From an uncultured Lachnospiraceae bacterium (GTDB lineage: Bacteria > Bacillota > Clostridia > Lachnospirales > Lachnospiraceae), in NCBI GenBank assembly GCA_947003375.1, contig CAMQOJ010000244.1, forward strand, positions 1 through 6,694: a stretch of 6,694 nt of DNA, given 5' to 3'. A program made the position numbers and the translations under genes. Of the stretch, positions 6,387-6,694 are shown one piece after another. Position 1 is the first letter of the stretch. Each line of letters starts with the position of its first letter. Under the pieces are notes generated by a model that was given only the letters and a program-made list of their open reading frames with translations, searched no databases and was not told the DNA's origin.

Positions 6387-6443
6387 CCCCATAGAGCATT
6401 AATCACATAAAAGCTGCAGCCGGAACCGGGATTCTAGCCCCAT
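6377..6443. repeat. Duplicated CTAGCCCCAT hairpin motif
   Basis: CTAGCCCCAT occurs at 6383-6392 and again at 6434-6443. Each copy is preceded by G's that can pair with its C's: GGGG-TACTAG-CCCC at 6377-6390 and GGG-ATTCTAG-CCC at 6428-6440. The first copy overlaps the right arm of the large inverted repeat; the second forms the inner part of the terminator hairpin. It may be a local duplication or a repeated RNA motif. Confidence 0.5.
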
Positions 6444-6460
6444 TCCGGCTGCTTTCTTTT
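6416..6460 (+). terminator. Strong, probably bidirectional intrinsic terminator
   Basis: GCAGCCGGAA (6416-6425) and TTCCGGCTGC (6443-6452) form a perfect 10-bp GC-rich stem followed by TTTCTTTT on the plus strand. On the minus strand the same stem is followed by AGCTTTTA. It separates the convergent exporter operon, with its trailing inverted-repeat element, from the LuxR-type gene ending at 6498. Confidence 0.85.
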
Positions 6461-6497
6461 CGAGAAAAATTACTACGCGCTTGTCTTTATTCCAATC

Positions 6498-6694
6498 CTA
6501 CAGCTTCCTGACCTGCTTCGCCAGAGCCTCCCTGTCCGCGCACCCCGCCTTCTCCAGGATATGGGTCATATGCTTCTTCACAGTCCCCTCCGCGATGTAA
6601 AGCTCCTTTCCAATCTCCCGGTTGCTCATACCGCCTGCCGCCAGCCTGGCCACCTCGGACTCCCTGTCCGTAAGCCCCATGGCCCTGAGCCCAA
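6498..6694 (-). CDS. LuxR/NarL-type regulator, C-terminal DNA-binding domain (partial)
   Basis: Only the last 64 or so residues are in the window; the frame stays open to the right edge, so the ATG at 6680 is internal and not the start. The visible part is a complete LuxR-type (GerE) helix-turn-helix: LTDRESEVARLAAGGMSNRE, then IGKELYIAEGTVKKHMTHIL and EKAGCADREALAKQ, matching the LTxRExEVxxLxAxGxSNxEI...TVKxHxxxIxxK pattern of the family. It could belong to a NarL/FixJ two-component response regulator or to a larger LuxR-type regulator; the missing N-terminus decides. It is convergent with the exporter operon, and the terminator at 6416-6460 lies after its stop, so a direct link to the exporter is not indicated. 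Confidence 0.9.
   Translation of the reverse strand, partial: GLRAMGLTDRESEVARLAAGGMSNREIGKELYIAEGTVKKHMTHILEKAGCADREALAKQVRKL

Noticed and set aside
1..6694. CRISPR array, tRNA, rRNA or insertion-sequence transposase
   Set aside because: No regularly spaced repeats, no tRNA- or rRNA-like segments and no transposase-like reading frame were seen on either strand.

Overview
The window looks like chromosomal DNA of a Gram-positive anaerobe of the class Clostridia, probably a Lachnospiraceae-type gut bacterium. The grounds are GGAGG-type ribosome binding sites, GC-rich codon use with G/C-ending codons next to very AT-rich intergenic DNA, and the gene mix: an AraC/cupin regulator, a heterodimeric multidrug-type ABC exporter and a LuxR-type regulator. 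The genus cannot be fixed from the sequence alone.

Layout, left to right. Bases 1-293 are AT-rich and contain an 8-bp palindrome, a pyrimidine tract and a sequence resembling a flagellar-type (sigma-28/SigD) promoter. A small unrecognised plus-strand ORF with an unclear start ends at 515 and is followed directly by a strong intrinsic terminator (523-556). On the minus strand, 630-1298 encodes a two-domain protein: a DUF1905-like N-terminus fused to a C39-like cysteine peptidase domain. It has its own extended -10 promoter, with a perfect 9-bp inverted repeat at the expected transcription start. Next on the minus strand is an AraC-family regulator with a cupin sensor domain (1441-2313).

Divergent from the regulator are two plus-strand genes, 2570-4348 and 4390-6225, 41 bases apart. 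They encode the two half-transporters of a type IV (ABCB-like) heterodimeric exporter. The pair shows the expected split of motifs. The first subunit has a degenerate Walker B (Asp for Glu), a Tyr in place of the H-loop His and no A-loop Tyr, but an intact LSGGQ. The second has intact Walker A/B/H-loop but an LSAGQ signature. One canonical and one degenerate ATP site per dimer is predicted. The divergent AraC gene is the obvious candidate regulator.

The most unusual stretch lies just after the exporter. Bases 6222-6386 form a very long imperfect inverted repeat that starts inside the last codons of the second ABC gene (its TAG stop is part of the left arm). The apical part can fold into several small hairpins, one with a GCAA tetraloop. 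Most arm differences are G-U compatible on the plus strand, which fits a structured RNA; a miniature repeat element is the alternative. It is followed by a duplicated CTAGCCCCAT hairpin motif and a strong, probably bidirectional terminator (6416-6460). At the right edge, the 3' end of a minus-strand LuxR/NarL-type regulator gene enters the window.
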